DNA of 64,000 nucleotides from NCBI RefSeq assembly GCF_004364245.1, contig NZ_SOAV01000014.1:124001-188000 (forward strand), read 5' to 3'. Shown piece after piece: positions 52,070 through 60,663 of this stretch. The stretch is from Streptomyces sp. BK208 (lineage in GTDB: Bacteria > Actinomycetota > Actinomycetes > Streptomycetales > Streptomycetaceae). Made by a program: the position numbers and the translations under genes. Under the pieces are notes generated by a model, which saw nothing but the letters and a program-made list of their open reading frames with translations, ran no database searches and had not been told where the DNA came from. The stretch's first letter is position 1. Each line of letters begins with the position of its first letter.

Positions 52070-53455
52070 TCAGCCGATCCCCCGCCAGCCCTCCGGGTGC
52101 ACTCCGCCGGGCACCGCGTCGCCCTCCTCGTACGGCTGGCGCGTGAACACGAAGGACCCGAGGTCCAGGTGGCTCACCGTTCCGTCGGGACGCCTCACCG
52201 CTCGCAGCAGCTCACCTGCGTAATACCCCTCCAGGCCTGTCCAGGTGCCGTCCCCGTTCACCCGGAAACGTGACCGGCGGCCCTGGCCCGACAGTGGTCC
52301 CAGCGAGACCCCGCCGTCCGACGTCAGCCGCAGGGCGAAGGCCTGCGTGCCCCAGTACCACTGCCCCGCCAGCTCCAGTACCGACGGGTCGGCCTCGGGC
52401 AGCGGACGCCACGGTGCGGGGATCCGGGGTTCCGCCTCGGCGACGATCCGCACCAGGTCGGCCCCGAGCCCGCCGATCAGTGGCCCCGACGTGCAGTTGG
52501 TCAGCACCACCGCGGCCACGTCGTCCTCCACGCCGATGGTGAGGTTGGCCAGGAAGCCCGGCAGTGACCCGGAGTGCCCCACGAGCAGCCGCCCGTCCCG
52601 GTGCTGGAGCTGCAGCCCCAGCCCGTACGCCGCACCGTCCACGACGTCCGAGGCCTCGGCCGGTGCGGCGGGCGCCCGCATCTCCCGCACGGTCTCCGCG
52701 CCGAGCACCCTGTCGTCTCCCTGCGTCAGAAAGACGGCGAACCGCGCCAGGTCCCCGGTGGTCGACCAGAGCTGACCGGCCGGAGCCATCCTGCCGAGAT
52801 CCTCCACGGGCTCGGCCAGCATCACATCGGCCCATGGATGCACCGCCCAGCCTCCGGCGTGCGGGGCGCTGGCTTTTGCGGCCGTACGCTCCAGCCCCAG
52901 CGGTTCCAGCACCTCCCGCCGCAGGACGTCCTCCCACGCCGCACCGCGCAACTTCTCGATCAGCGCGCCGAGCAGGGTGTAACCGGGGTTGGAGTAGTGG
53001 TGCCGGCGGCCCACCGGGTGCAGGAGCGGCCGCTCACCCAGTACGTCGGCCAGCTCGGGCCGCAGCGAGCCCGGTGTCCGCTCCCACCAGGGCCCGGGCG
53101 ACTCGGCCGCCAGCCCGCCCGCGTGCGCGAGCAGTTGGGCGATCGTGGCCTCCCCCGCCCCGGTGCCCGGCAGGTGCTTCTCCAGCGGGTCCCCGAGGTC
53201 GAGCACGCCCTCGTCGCGCAACCGCAGGACGAGGACGGCGGTGAACGTCTTGGTGATCGAGCCGATCCGGTACTGCACGTTCTCGTCCGGGCCCTGTCCG
53301 TCGACCGAGCTCCGAGCACCGTGCCACACGGTCCGCCCGCCCCGGACCACCGCCGCGACGAGCGACGGGGTCCGCCCCTCGGCCTGGGCCACGGCGATCC
53401 GGTGCGTCAGCGCCCGGCGGGTGCCGGGCAGCAGCTCTTCCTGAGGTGTCGTCAT
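52070..53455 (-). CDS. Beta-lactamase-like serine hydrolase
   Basis: A 461-residue class C/esterase-type protein. The active-site motif is SITK (S-x-x-K), the second YSN and the third HSG (in LVGHSGSLPGF). A ~100-residue beta domain follows at the C-terminus. No signal peptide is present, so it is probably a cytosolic esterase or peptidase rather than a resistance enzyme. ATG 53455. Confidence 0.87.
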   Translation of the reverse strand: MTTPQEELLPGTRRALTHRIAVAQAEGRTPSLVAAVVRGGRTVWHGARSSVDGQGPDENVQYRIGSITKTFTAVLVLRLRDEGVLDLGDPLEKHLPGTGAGEATIAQLLAHAGGLAAESPGPWWERTPGSLRPELADVLGERPLLHPVGRRHHYSNPGYTLLGALIEKLRGAAWEDVLRREVLEPLGLERTAAKASAPHAGGWAVHPWADVMLAEPVEDLGRMAPAGQLWSTTGDLARFAVFLTQGDDRVLGAETVREMRAPAAPAEASDVVDGAAYGLGLQLQHRDGRLLVGHSGSLPGFLANLTIGVEDDVAAVVLTNCTSGPLIGGLGADLVRIVAEAEPRIPAPWRPLPEADPSVLELAGQWYWGTQAFALRLTSDGGVSLGPLSGQGRRSRFRVNGDGTWTGLEGYYAGELLRAVRRPDGTVSHLDLGSFVFTRQPYEEGDAVPGGVHPEGWRGIG

Positions 53456-53518
53456 GCGCCCAGTCCACCGGCCGGGACAGCTCCCGTCGAGCCGATTTCC
53501 CCGTGGCGCCCCACCGGT

Positions 53519-53656
53519 TCAGCGAGTCTTGACCGTGCCTCCGTCGATGACGTGGTCGGTGCCCGTGATGTTCCCCGCGACGTCGGAGAGGAGGAACACG
53601 AAGCTGGACACCTTGTCCCGCCCGGCGTCCGCGGGTGAGAGCCGGTCCGGCCGACC
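53519..53656 (-). pseudogene. C-terminal remnant of a short-chain dehydrogenase
   Basis: Minus-strand frame ending at 53519 reads DKVSSFVFLLSDVAGNITGT then DHVIDGGTVKTR and stop, the standard C-terminus of classical SDRs. About 46 codons remain and the frame runs directly into the dnaB stop; the N-terminal nine-tenths is absent. It looks like a deletion remnant. Confidence 0.75.
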
Positions 53657-53657
53657 G

Positions 53658-55136
53658 TCAGGTCTGTGCCATGTCGACGAAGCGCGAGTAGTGGCCCTGG
53701 AAGGCGACCGTGATCGTCGCCGTCGGACCGTTACGGTGCTTGGCCACGATCAGGTCCGCCTCGCCCGCGCGCGGCGACTCCTTCTCGTAGGCGTCCTCGC
53801 GGTGCAGCAGGATGACCATGTCGGCGTCCTGCTCGATCGAACCGGACTCACGCAGGTCGGAGACCATGGGCTTCTTGTCGGTGCGCTGTTCGGGGCCTCG
53901 GTTCAGCTGGGAGAGCGCGATGACCGGGATCTCCAGCTCCTTCGCGAGGAGCTTGAGGTTACGGGACATGTCCGAGACCTCCTGCTGCCGGCTCTCGGCG
54001 CGCTTGGACCCGCCGGACTGCATCAGCTGGAGGTAGTCGATGACGACCAGCTTGAGGTCGTTGCGCTGCTTGAGGCGGCGGCACTTGGCACGGATCTCCA
54101 TCATCGACAGGTTCGGGGAGTCGTCGATGTAGAGCGGGGCGGCCGACACGTCGGGCATCCGGCGGGCGAGCCGGGTCCAGTCGTCGTCCGTCATCGTGCC
54201 CGACCGCATGTGGTGCAACGCGACACGGGCCTCGGCGGACAGCAGACGCATCGCGATCTCGTTGCGGCCCATCTCGAGCGAGAAGATGACGCTGGGCAGA
54301 TTGTTCTTGATCGACGCGGCCCGTGCGAAGTCGAGCGCGAGAGTCGACTTGCCCATCGCGGGGCGGGCGGCGATGACGACCATCTGGCCGGGGTGCAGTC
54401 CGTTGGTCAGCGAATCGAAGTCCGTGAAACCCGTCGGCACACCGGTCATCTCGCCGCTGCGCGACCCGATCGCCTCGATCTCGTCGAGGGCGCCCTCCAT
54501 GATGTCGCCGAGCGGCAGGTAGTCCTCACTGGTGCGCTGCTCGGTGACGGCGTAGATCTCGGCCTGGGCGCGGTTGACGATCTCGTCGACGTCGTCGTCG
54601 GCCGCGTATCCCATCTGGGTGATCCGGGTGCCGGCTTCCACCAGGCGGCGCAGGACTGCCCGCTCGTGCACGATCTCCGCGTAGTAGGCGGCGTTCGCGG
54701 CCGTCGGCACGGTCTGGACGAGCGTGTGCAGGTACGAGGCACCGCCGACCTTGTTGATCTCACCGCGTTTGGTGAGTTCGGCGGCGATCGTGATGGGGTC
54801 GGCGGGCTCGCCCTTGGCGTAGACGTCGAGGATGGCCTGGTAGACCGTCTCGTGGGCCGGCTTGTAGAAGTCGTGGCCCTTGAGGATCTCGACGACGTCG
54901 GCGATGGCGTCCTTGGACAGGAGCATGCCGCCGAGGACCGACTGCTCGGCATCCAGGTCCTGGGGCGGCACCCGCTCGAACGACGGGCCGCCGCCGTCCC
55001 ACCCACCGCTGTCGGATCCGCGTTCGTGCTGCTCGTCGCGGCTGCGGCCCCCCTCGCCGCGGCGGCGGGAAGCAGGCAGACGATCACTTGGGCCGCTGTC
55101 GGCCCACGGGTCGTCCAAGGGCTCGGAAATGCTCAC
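53658..55136 (-). CDS. dnaB: Replicative DNA helicase
   Basis: A 492-residue RecA-like hexameric helicase of the replication fork. Residues ~60-165 form the N-terminal collar domain (VPPQDLDAEQSVLGGMLLSK). The RecA core has Walker A ARPAMGKSTLALDF, Walker B VVIDYLQLM and the arginine finger region near the end (IVAKHRNGPTATITVAF). The first 55 residues are disordered and acidic. GTG 55136 has GGAGGAGG upstream. There is no intein in the core. A DnaA-box cluster lies 180 bases upstream. Confidence 0.95.
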   Translation of the reverse strand: MSISEPLDDPWADSGPSDRLPASRRRGEGGRSRDEQHERGSDSGGWDGGGPSFERVPPQDLDAEQSVLGGMLLSKDAIADVVEILKGHDFYKPAHETVYQAILDVYAKGEPADPITIAAELTKRGEINKVGGASYLHTLVQTVPTAANAAYYAEIVHERAVLRRLVEAGTRITQMGYAADDDVDEIVNRAQAEIYAVTEQRTSEDYLPLGDIMEGALDEIEAIGSRSGEMTGVPTGFTDFDSLTNGLHPGQMVVIAARPAMGKSTLALDFARAASIKNNLPSVIFSLEMGRNEIAMRLLSAEARVALHHMRSGTMTDDDWTRLARRMPDVSAAPLYIDDSPNLSMMEIRAKCRRLKQRNDLKLVVIDYLQLMQSGGSKRAESRQQEVSDMSRNLKLLAKELEIPVIALSQLNRGPEQRTDKKPMVSDLRESGSIEQDADMVILLHREDAYEKESPRAGEADLIVAKHRNGPTATITVAFQGHYSRFVDMAQT

Positions 55137-55318
55137 CGAGCCACCTCCTCCCGTCCGCCCGGCGGACCTCGCCGTGCCTCTCATTTCTACGGCACGGCAC
55201 TGACAAATAGGACGCCCAACTCCGGTTCTGGCGCGCCGGTTTTGTGATGGTTCACCAGCCGACGGACGGAGTGGGCGCCGGACAACCGTAGGCCCGCGGG
55301 CACCGTCAGCCAATCTGG

Positions 55319-55407
55319 TTATCCACAGGGCATGTGGACGACCGGCCAGATGCTGTGGAGAACCGCGCCAAACCTGTGCACGACTCGGTGGACAGCCCTG
55401 TGAACAA
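55319..55407. other. DnaA-box cluster upstream of dnaB
   Basis: An exact TTATCCACA (55319-55327) is followed by inverted one-mismatch copies at 55333-55341, 55354-55362 and 55399-55407. This occupies the middle of the 459-bp gap between the divergent dnaB and MATE genes. The rest of the gap has no gene. Confidence 0.75.
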
Positions 55408-55558
55408 GCCCGCAGAATCCCTCAGGGAACTAGCCTGAGCTGCGCCTTTACCGTCCACTGCCTGTGCAGAAGAAAAACTTGGCCGGTCAGACCAAGATCG
55501 AGGCGACCCCTGCCCAGAAGTGCACGGGGTGAGACAGATCGTAAGGGTTACAAAGGCT

Positions 55559-55588
55559 TTGCATCTCTTACCTGTGGAAGATTAGATT
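55559..55588 (+). promoter_or_regulatory. Promoter of the MATE gene (leaderless)
   Basis: TTGCAT (55559-55564), 18 bases, TAGATT (55583-55588), seven bases, ATG 55596. It is the most complete vegetative-type promoter in the window. Confidence 0.7.
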
Positions 55589-55595
55589 GGTGCTC

Positions 55596-56933
55596 ATGAC
55601 ACAGGCCCCTGCGCGTACGCGGACCGCCCGGCGCCGGCACGACCGAGAGATCGTCGCGCTGGCCGTCCCGGCCTTCGGCGCGCTCGTCGCCGAGCCGCTG
55701 TTCGTCATGGCCGACAGTGCCATCGTCGGCCATCTCGGAACCGCTCAGCTCGCCGGACTCGGCATCGCCTCGGCCCTGCTCACGACGGCCGTCAGCATCT
55801 TCGTCTTCCTCGCCTACGCCACCACGGCCGCCGTCTCCCGGCACGTCGGCGCGGGCGATCCGCAGGCGGCGATCCGCCAGGGCATGGACGGTATCTGGCT
55901 GGCCCTGCTGCTCGGCGCGGCCGTCATAGCGGCCGTTCTGCCCACGGCTCCCTCTCTCGTGGAACTCTTCGGCGCCTCCGACACCGCGGCTCCCTTCGCC
56001 ACCACCTATCTGCGCATTTCGTCTCTCGGTATCCCCGCCATGCTCGTCGTGCTGGCCTCGACCGGTGTCCTGCGGGGTCTGCAGAACACCAGGACCCCGC
56101 TCTACGTGGCCGTGGCCGGTTTCGTCGCCAACGCCGTACTCAATGTCGTGCTCGTCTACGGTGCCGGACTCGGCATCGCGGGCTCCGCCTGGGGCACCGT
56201 CGTCGCCCAGTGCGGCATGGCCGCGGTCTACCTGTGGGTGGTCATTCGCGGAGCCCGCCGACACGGCGCCTCCCTGCGGCCGGACCTGGCCGGCATCAGG
56301 GCCTCCGCTCAGGCCGGCATGCCGCTGCTCGTGCGCACGCTTTCCCTGCGCGCGATCCTCATGATCGCGACGGCGGTGGCGGCCCGCCTCGGCGATGCCG
56401 ACATCGCGGCACATCAGATCATCCTGTCCCTGTGGAGCCTGCTGGCCTTCGCTCTCGATGCCATCGCGATCGCCGGGCAGGCCATCATCGGCCGGTATCT
56501 CGGAGCGAACGACACCCAGGGGGCACGCGACGCCTGTCGCAGGATGGTGGAGTGGGGCGTCGCGGTCGGGGTCGTACTGGGTCTGCTCGTGGTGCTGTCC
56601 CGGCCGGTTTTCCTTCCCCTGTTCACCGGCGACGCCGTGGTCAAGGACACGGCACTGCCCGCGCTGGTGATCGTGGCCGTCGCCCAGCCGATCTGCGGAG
56701 TGGTCTATGTCCTGGACGGTGTCCTCATGGGTGCGGGCGACGGCCCATACCTGGCCTGGGCCATGCTGCTGACCCTGGCGATCTACACACCCGCGGCCCT
56801 GCTCGTCCCTGCGCTCGGCGGTGGGCTCACCGCCCTGTGGGCGGCGATGACGCTGATGATGATGATGCGTCTGGCGACGCTGTGGCTGCGTACGCGATCG
56901 GGACGCTGGATCGTGACGGGCGCGACGCGCTGA
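55596..56933 (+). CDS. MATE-family efflux transporter (DinF-like)
   Basis: A 445-residue, 12-helix antiporter: LAVPAFGALVAEPLFVMADS, the repeated VGHLGTAQLAGLGIAS motif, and GRYLGANDTQGARD in the second half. The substrate (drugs, Na+- or H+-coupled) is unknown. ATG 55596 is supported by the -10 seven bases upstream. It ends next to a parS site. Confidence 0.9.
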   Translation: MTQAPARTRTARRRHDREIVALAVPAFGALVAEPLFVMADSAIVGHLGTAQLAGLGIASALLTTAVSIFVFLAYATTAAVSRHVGAGDPQAAIRQGMDGIWLALLLGAAVIAAVLPTAPSLVELFGASDTAAPFATTYLRISSLGIPAMLVVLASTGVLRGLQNTRTPLYVAVAGFVANAVLNVVLVYGAGLGIAGSAWGTVVAQCGMAAVYLWVVIRGARRHGASLRPDLAGIRASAQAGMPLLVRTLSLRAILMIATAVAARLGDADIAAHQIILSLWSLLAFALDAIAIAGQAIIGRYLGANDTQGARDACRRMVEWGVAVGVVLGLLVVLSRPVFLPLFTGDAVVKDTALPALVIVAVAQPICGVVYVLDGVLMGAGDGPYLAWAMLLTLAIYTPAALLVPALGGGLTALWAAMTLMMMMRLATLWLRTRSGRWIVTGATR

Positions 56934-56934
56934 C

Positions 56935-56950
56935 CGTTTCACGTGAAACA
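56935..56950. other. parS: parS site between MATE gene and rplI
   Basis: The 14-bp core GTTTCACGTGAAAC (56936-56949) is exact; the outer pair differs. It starts two bases after the MATE stop codon. Confidence 0.85.
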
Positions 56951-56990
56951 CGACGTTCCGCGTTGCGTACGGCTTCGAGGACGGACACGA

Positions 56991-57028
56991 AGAGGGGCCG
57001 CATTCCCTTTCGGGAATGCGGCCCCTCT
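56991..57028. terminator. Terminator of the ribosomal operon
   Basis: A perfect 17-bp stem (56991-57007 with 57012-57028) with a TTTC loop. It serves rplI on the minus strand and probably the MATE gene on the plus strand. Confidence 0.88.
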
Positions 57029-57051
57029 CATCGCTTCAGCGAGAGCAATGC

Positions 57052-57498
57052 TCAGGCAGCGACAACCTCGATGCTGACCTTGGCGTCAACCTCGGGGTGC
57101 AGACGCACGGACGTCTCGTGGGCGCCCAGGGTCTTGATCGGCGAGCCCAGCTCGATGCGGCGCTTGTCGACCTCGGGGCCACCGGCGGCCTTGATCGCCG
57201 AAGCGACGTCGGCCGGGGTGACGGAGCCGAAGAGACGACCGGCGTCGCCGGAGCGAACGGCCAGACGGACCTTCACACCCTCAAGCTGGGCCTTCACCTG
57301 GTTGGCCTGCTCGATGGTCTGGATCTCGTGGATCTTGCGAGCACGACGGATCTGCTCGACGTCCTTCTCGCCACCCTTGGTCCAGCGGATCGCGAACTTC
57401 CGCGGGATCAGGTAGTTGCGAGCGTAGCCGTCCTTGACGTCGACGACGTCGCCCGCGGCACCGAGGCCGGAGACCTCGTGGGTGAGGATGATCTTCAT
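57052..57498 (-). CDS. rplI: Ribosomal protein bL9
   Basis: A 148-residue 50S protein: [36 protein letters not shown] and the long connecting helix before the C-terminal domain are typical. Last gene of the rpsF-ssb-rpsR-rplI operon; the start is 18 bases after rpsR. Confidence 0.97.
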
Positions 57499-57516
57499 GT
57501 TTCGGTCACCCTTCCC

Positions 57517-57753
57517 TTATCGCGCGGTGGAGGTGTAGGGCAGCAGCGCCATCTCACGGCTGTTCTTCACGGCCGTGGCGACGTCACGCTGGTGCTGAGT
57601 GCAGTTGCCGGTCACGCGGCGGGCACGGATCTTGCCGCGGTCGGAAATGAATTTCCGCAGCATGTTCGTGTCCTTGTAGTCCACGTACGTGACCTTGTCC
57701 TTGCAGAATGCGCAGACCTTCTTCTTCGGCTTGCGCACAGGCGGCTTAGCCAT
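57517..57753 (-). CDS. rpsR: Ribosomal protein bS18, zinc-binding type
   Basis: A 78-residue 30S protein. VCAFCK near the N-terminus and NCTQHQ later give the Cys/Cys-Cys/His set of the zinc-ribbon (C+) form, the paralogue expected under zinc sufficiency; streptomycetes carry a C- paralogue elsewhere. Confidence 0.96.
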   Translation of the reverse strand: MAKPPVRKPKKKVCAFCKDKVTYVDYKDTNMLRKFISDRGKIRARRVTGNCTQHQRDVATAVKNSREMALLPYTSTAR

Positions 57754-57795
57754 GATGTTTCTCCTGTGTGATCAAGAAGTGTGGGTGGAGCCCGC

Positions 57796-58392
57796 CTAGA
57801 AGGGGGGCTCGTCCGAGTAGCCGCCACCGCCGCCGGAGCCGCCGCCCCAGCCGCCGCCCTGCTGGCCGCCGCCCTGCTGGCCACCGGCGGGAGCACCGGT
57901 CGCCCAGGGGTCGTCGGCGGGAGCGCCGCCGCCCTGCTGGCCGCCGCCGGAGCCGCCGCCCCAGCCGCCGCCACCCTGGCCGCCACCGCCACCGCCGCCG
58001 TAGCCGCCCTGGCCTCCGCGGCCCTGGCCCGAGGTCTTGGTGACCTTGGCCGTGGCGCTGCGAAGGCTGGCGCCGACCTCGTCGACGTCCAGCTCGTAGA
58101 CCGTGCGCTTGACGCCCTCACGGTCCTCGTAGGACCGCTGCTTCAGCCGGCCCTGCACGATGACGCGCATGCCTCGCTGGAGCGACTCGGCGACGTTCTC
58201 CGCCGCCTGGCGCCAGACCGAGCAGGTGAGGAACAGGCTCTCGCCGTCCTTCCACTCGTTGGTCTGGCGGTCGAAGGTGCGGGGAGTCGACGCGACGCGG
58301 AACTTCGCGACGGCCGCACCGGACGGGGTGAAGCGCAGCTCGGGGTCGTCGACAAGATTGCCGACGACCGTGATGACGGTCTCGCCTGCCAT
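57796..58392 (-). CDS. ssb: Single-stranded DNA-binding protein
   Basis: A 198-residue SSB. The OB fold covers residues 1-115 (GETVITVVGNLVDDPELRF). A Gly/Gln-rich linker follows (GGQGGGGWGGGSGGGQQGGG) and the acidic tip ends DEPPF, the docking site for replication and repair proteins. It lies between rpsF and rpsR, the usual actinobacterial order. Confidence 0.96.
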   Translation of the reverse strand: MAGETVITVVGNLVDDPELRFTPSGAAVAKFRVASTPRTFDRQTNEWKDGESLFLTCSVWRQAAENVAESLQRGMRVIVQGRLKQRSYEDREGVKRTVYELDVDEVGASLRSATAKVTKTSGQGRGGQGGYGGGGGGGQGGGGWGGGSGGGQQGGGAPADDPWATGAPAGGQQGGGQQGGGWGGGSGGGGGYSDEPPF

Positions 58393-58472
58393 GGGGAACC
58401 TCTCGGCGGGTTTGCTGCTCTGGCTGCTTGGTTGCTGCTACTCGAATCCCGGTATCAGCTGAGCGGGAAGGC

Positions 58473-58763
58473 TCAGTGGGTCTCGGGACGGAGGACCTTG
58501 GTCCGGAGGACCGACTCGTTCAGGTTCATCTGGCGGTCGAGCTCCTTGACGACCGCAGGCTCGGCCTGCAGGTCGATGACCGAGTAGATGCCCTCGGGCT
58601 TCTTCTTGATCTCGTACGAGAGACGACGACGGCCCCAGGTGTCGACCTTCTCGACCTTTCCGCCGCCGTCACGGACGACAGAGAGGAAGTTCTCGATCAG
58701 CGGGGAGACAGAGCGCTCCTCGAGATCGGGGTCGAGGATGACCATCACCTCGTAGTGACGCAT
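58473..58763 (-). CDS. rpsF: Ribosomal protein bS6
   Basis: A 96-residue 30S protein: MRHYEVMVILDPDLEERSV and WGRRRLSYEIKKKPEGIYSV. AAAGGAGGTG seven to ten bases upstream is the strongest ribosome site in the window. It opens the S6-SSB-S18-L9 operon. Confidence 0.97.
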   Translation of the reverse strand: MRHYEVMVILDPDLEERSVSPLIENFLSVVRDGGGKVEKVDTWGRRRLSYEIKKKPEGIYSVIDLQAEPAVVKELDRQMNLNESVLRTKVLRPETH

Positions 58764-58816
58764 GTGGAACCCACCTCCTTTGGACTCAGCGGCCACGGTC
58801 GTTCCGTGGCAGGAGG

Positions 58817-58844
58817 GTTGCGATGCGTTCGCACCGGCATCAAC
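58817..58844 (-). promoter_or_regulatory. Possible S6:S18-binding leader of rpsF
   Basis: On the minus strand GTTG-ATGC pairs with GCAT-CG-CAAC, and the strand after the inner stem begins with CGG following GC, giving a GCCGG loop start. The S6:S18 autoregulatory element described in bacteria is a bulged stem with an exposed CCG. The fit is suggestive only. Confidence 0.35.
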
Positions 58845-59039
58845 GAGTAAACCAGGACCCACTGACAATCGGACCGCCTCCAGGGAGGAGGCCCGGCCGT
58901 GGACGGCAGAAGACACCAGTGCAGAAGGTACAGAGTACCCGGCGACCGGCTTGCGGTTGAAATCCGGCTGTGAGGGGACACAATCGATACTCAGCGGATG
59001 TGAGGGCGACGACACACTGCCTTCGGCAGGAGGTTCCCC

Positions 59040-59345
59040 ATGGCACAGATCATGCGACCCGCCAAGCCCCGGACCGGTCTGCTGGCCACCGACGGCAAAT
59101 CGCACCCCCTCCAGGACACCCTGCTGGCCGTGACGCTGGTGCTCGGGGTGCTCGCCCTCGCCACCGCGAGTTTCCGGGGGCTGCACGTCCTGACCTCCTG
59201 GGCGGGCCTGCTCGGTGTGCTGACCGGCGGATACGGCCAGTACGTCTCCGTGACGACCCGAGAGCGCTTCGGCCTGGTGCTGGGTCTCGGAGCCTGCGCG
59301 CTCGGTCTGTTCTTCGGCATCTACCACGGTGGGCTCGTCGGCTGA
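59040..59345 (+). CDS. Small membrane protein, function unknown
   Basis: A 101-residue protein with three hydrophobic segments (TLLAVTLVLGVLALATASF, LTSWAGLLGVLTGGYGQYV, FGLVLGLGACALGLFFGIYH). AGGAGGT before ATG 59040 fixes the start. The 276-base gap before it holds only the rpsF leader. Confidence 0.8.
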   Translation: MAQIMRPAKPRTGLLATDGKSHPLQDTLLAVTLVLGVLALATASFRGLHVLTSWAGLLGVLTGGYGQYVSVTTRERFGLVLGLGACALGLFFGIYHGGLVG

Positions 59346-59481
59346 ACCCGCCCGGCGACCGCCCGCCGGACACCCCTTGCGGCCGTACGCCGGACGGGGC
59401 GCTCACAGGGCGCAGTAGGCTTCGCGCGAGAGCCGGAGCCCCTGTACCCATGGGGACACACCAGCCCGAGGAGCGCCCCGA

Positions 59482-60603
59482 ATGAGCCTGACCCTGAGGA
59501 CCATCAGCCGCGAGCAGCATCTGGCCTACATCCAGAGCCTGCCGGCGGCCAGTCACATGCAGGTCCCGGCGTGGGCGGACGTGAAGGCGGAATGGCGCTC
59601 GGAGAACCTCGGCTGGTTCGACGACCGGACCGGTGAGCTGGTCGGCGTGGGTCTCGTCCTCTACCGGCAGCTGCCCAAGATCAAGCGCTACCTCGCCTAC
59701 CTCCCCGAGGGCCCGGTCATCAACTGGTTCGCGCCGAACCTCCAGGACTGGATGGAGCCGATGCTGGCGCACCTGAAGCAGCAGGGCGCCTTCTCGGTGA
59801 AGATGGGCCCGCCGGTGATCATCCGGCGTTGGGACGCGACGTCCATCAAGAAGGGCATCCAGGACCCCGACGTCAAGCGCCTGCGGGACATAGAGGCGGA
59901 CCACATCGAGCCGCGCGCCTTCGAGGTGGCCGACAAGCTGCGCCGGATGGGCTGGCAGCAGGGCGAGGACGGCGGCGCCGGCTTCGGTGACGTGCAGCCC
60001 CGTTACGTCTTCCAGGTGCCGCTGGCCAACCGCTCCCTGGAAGAGGTCCACAAGAACTTCAACCAGCTGTGGCGCCGCAACATCAAGAAGGCCGAGAAGG
60101 CCGGTGTCGAGGTCGTCCAGGGCGGCTACCACGACCTCGAGGAGTGGCAGCGCCTGTACGAGATCACGGCCGTGCGCGACCACTTCCGGCCGCGCCCGCT
60201 GTCGTACTTCCAGCGCATGTGGGCCGCCCTCAACAACGAGGACCCCAACCGCATGCGGCTGTACTTCGCCCGGCACAACGGGGTGAACCTGTCGGCGGCG
60301 ACCATGCTGGTCGTCGGCGGGCACGTCTGGTACTCCTACGGCGCCTCCGACAACATCGGCCGCGAGGTCCGGCCGTCGAACGCCATGCAGTGGGCCATGC
60401 TCCGCGACTCCTACGCGCTGGGCGCCACCGTCTACGACCTGCGCGGCATCTCCGACTCGCTGGACGAGAGCGACCACCTCTTCGGGCTGATTCAGTTCAA
60501 GGTGGGTACGGGCGGTCAGGCGGCCGAATACCTCGGCGAGTGGGACTTCCCCCTGAACAAGCTGCTCCACAAGGCGCTCGACATCTACATGTCGCGCCGC
60601 TGA
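59482..60603 (+). CDS. femX: FemX-type peptidoglycan bridge enzyme
   Basis: A 373-residue FemAB-fold protein with two GNAT-like domains: LPAASHMQVPAWADVKAEW, RYLAYLPEGPVINWF and the tRNA-binding face in LWRRNIKKAEKAGVEVV. It adds the first glycine of the interpeptide bridge from Gly-tRNA; in S. coelicolor the homologue is essential unless the vancomycin-resistance enzyme VanK replaces it. GAGGAG precedes ATG 59482. A racemase-like gene follows 60 bases downstream. Confidence 0.92.
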   Translation: MSLTLRTISREQHLAYIQSLPAASHMQVPAWADVKAEWRSENLGWFDDRTGELVGVGLVLYRQLPKIKRYLAYLPEGPVINWFAPNLQDWMEPMLAHLKQQGAFSVKMGPPVIIRRWDATSIKKGIQDPDVKRLRDIEADHIEPRAFEVADKLRRMGWQQGEDGGAGFGDVQPRYVFQVPLANRSLEEVHKNFNQLWRRNIKKAEKAGVEVVQGGYHDLEEWQRLYEITAVRDHFRPRPLSYFQRMWAALNNEDPNRMRLYFARHNGVNLSAATMLVVGGHVWYSYGASDNIGREVRPSNAMQWAMLRDSYALGATVYDLRGISDSLDESDHLFGLIQFKVGTGGQAAEYLGEWDFPLNKLLHKALDIYMSRR

Positions 60604-60663
60604 CCGACAGTCCCTCCCCGATCCGCACCTCTGACAGCCACGAGAAAGGTTCCAGGTCCGGCC

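Noticed and set aside
53658..55136. Intein in dnaB
   Set aside because: Core motifs run on without insertion; length is normal.
58380..58470. TCGAATCCC-like tRNA T-arm near 58440
   Set aside because: No cloverleaf pairing or acceptor stem around it; it is the rpsF-ssb spacer.
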